NCBI GenBank assembly: GCA_030688105.1
Contig: JAUYIV010000048.1
Span: 1-5,946, forward strand
DNA: 5,946 bases
Source: Actinomycetota bacterium
Lineage (GTDB): Bacteria > Actinomycetota > Acidimicrobiia > Spongiisociales > UBA11373
Direction of reading: 5' to 3'
Part shown: positions 5,402-5,946 of the stretch, piece by piece
Layout of the letters: each line of letters opens with the position of its first letter
Position numbering within the stretch: position 1 is the first letter of the stretch
The notes under the pieces: model-generated
Told to the model about the DNA's origin: nothing
What the model saw: the letters and a program-made list of their open reading frames with translations, nothing else
Databases searched by the model: none
Program-made: the position numbers and the translations under genes

Positions 5402-5946
5402 GCGACCCTCTCGTCCTCGGCTTCGAAACCAGCTGTGACGAGACGGGGGTCGCCGTTGTCCGCGGCAACGAGATCCTCTCGAATGTGCTGGCCACCCAGG
5501 TGGACGAGCACTCCCGCTTCGGTGGGGTCGTGCCAGAGATCGCCGCCCGGGCCCACGTCGAAGCGATTCGCTCGCTGACTCACCGCGCCCTCCGAGATGC
5601 CGGAGTCCATGCCATGGATCTCGACGCGGTGGCGGCGACCCAGGGACCCGGTCTGGCGGCTGCGCTGATGGTGGGGTTCTCCTACGGCAAGGCGCTCGCC
5701 TGGGCGCTCGACGTGCCTTTCGTCGGCGTCGATCACATGGAGGGTCACCTCTTCGCCCCCCGGTTCGAGCATCCCGACTTCGCCCCTCCGGCGGTCGTGC
5801 TGCTCGCGTCCGGCGGCCACTCCCAGGTGGTCCACCTGAGGGATTGGGGCGACTACGACGTGCTCGGGGCGACGATCGACGATGCCGCCGGCGAGGCCTT
5901 CGACAAGCTGGCGCGCTTTCTCGGCCTCGGGTTTCCCGGAGGGCCC
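5398..5946 (+). CDS. tsaD: tRNA N6-adenosine threonylcarbamoyltransferase TsaD, 3'-truncated by the window
   Basis: Catalytic subunit of t6A synthesis: transfers threonylcarbamoyl from its AMP adduct (made by TsaC/Sua5, not in this window) to A37 of tRNA. The frame opens with ATG 5398, overlapping the rimI stop (ATGA), and runs without a stop to the window end, giving 183 of about 340 expected residues. Seen: LGFETSCDETGVAVV (7-21), HSRFGGVVPEIAARAH (38-53), QGPGLAAALMVG (82-93), VDHMEGH (111-117) with His113 and His117 matching metal ligands His111 and His115 of E. coli TsaD, LASGGHSQ (136-143), and GATIDDAAGEAFDKLAR (157-173), which contributes nucleotide- and metal-site residues, before PGGP at the edge. 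All motifs expected in this half are intact. The HxEGH motif distinguishes it from its paralogue TsaB. Confidence 0.96.
   Translation, partial: MSDPLVLGFETSCDETGVAVVRGNEILSNVLATQVDEHSRFGGVVPEIAARAHVEAIRSLTHRALRDAGVHAMDLDAVAATQGPGLAAALMVGFSYGKALAWALDVPFVGVDHMEGHLFAPRFEHPDFAPPAVVLLASGGHSQVVHLRDWGDYDVLGATIDDAAGEAFDKLARFLGLGFPGGP

Noticed and set aside
1..5946. RNA genes, CRISPR repeats, insertion sequences, attachment sites, terminators
   Set aside because: I looked for direct repeats, terminal inverted repeats, hairpins followed by T runs and tRNA-like folds; none is apparent, and every base is within a coding frame.

Overview
The window is a gap-free stretch of a GC-rich bacterial chromosome. 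All eight recognisable genes lie on the + strand, and each start codon overlaps the stop of the gene before it. The gene order (nnr, alr, then tsaE-tsaB-rimI-tsaD), high G+C in third codon positions, and frequent GTG starts (five of the seven starts visible) point to an actinobacterium. The alr/tsaE/tsaB/rimI/tsaD order is the one known from mycobacteria and relatives. The TsaB, TsaE and UDG sequences suggest to me a deep-branching or uncultured lineage such as Acidimicrobiia, but that placement is an inference.

Layout: (1) 1-1135, the 3' part of nnr, a bifunctional NAD(P)HX epimerase/dehydratase whose start lies upstream of the window. (2) 1132-2223, alr, alanine racemase. (3) 2220-3149, a P1-family (MEROPS S58, DmpA/NylC-like) self-cleaving hydrolase with a predicted Thr nucleophile. 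(4) 3146-3763, a family 4 Fe-S uracil-DNA glycosylase with a C-terminal tail ending in a sliding-clamp-like motif. (5) 3760-4212, tsaE. (6) 4209-4913, tsaB. (7) 4904-5401, rimI. (8) 5398 to the window edge, the 5' half of tsaD.

How they fit together: TsaE, TsaB and TsaD form the bacterial complex that completes the universal tRNA modification t6A37. RimI, an N-terminal protein acetyltransferase, is a very common companion gene. Nnr repairs damaged nicotinamide cofactors, and Alr makes D-alanine for peptidoglycan. The P1 hydrolase and the glycosylase sit between alr and tsaE, where mycobacteria have no such genes. No promoter, terminator, RNA gene, mobile element, CRISPR array or non-coding stretch is visible, so the set is probably one transcript with translational coupling.

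I see no undescribed defence or mobile system here; this is a compact housekeeping operon. The points most worth checking are the QLGLF clamp-binding-like tail of the glycosylase, the autoproteolytic Thr hydrolase next to alanine racemase, the substituted glycine in the RimI acetyl-CoA loop, and the unbroken chain of overlaps.
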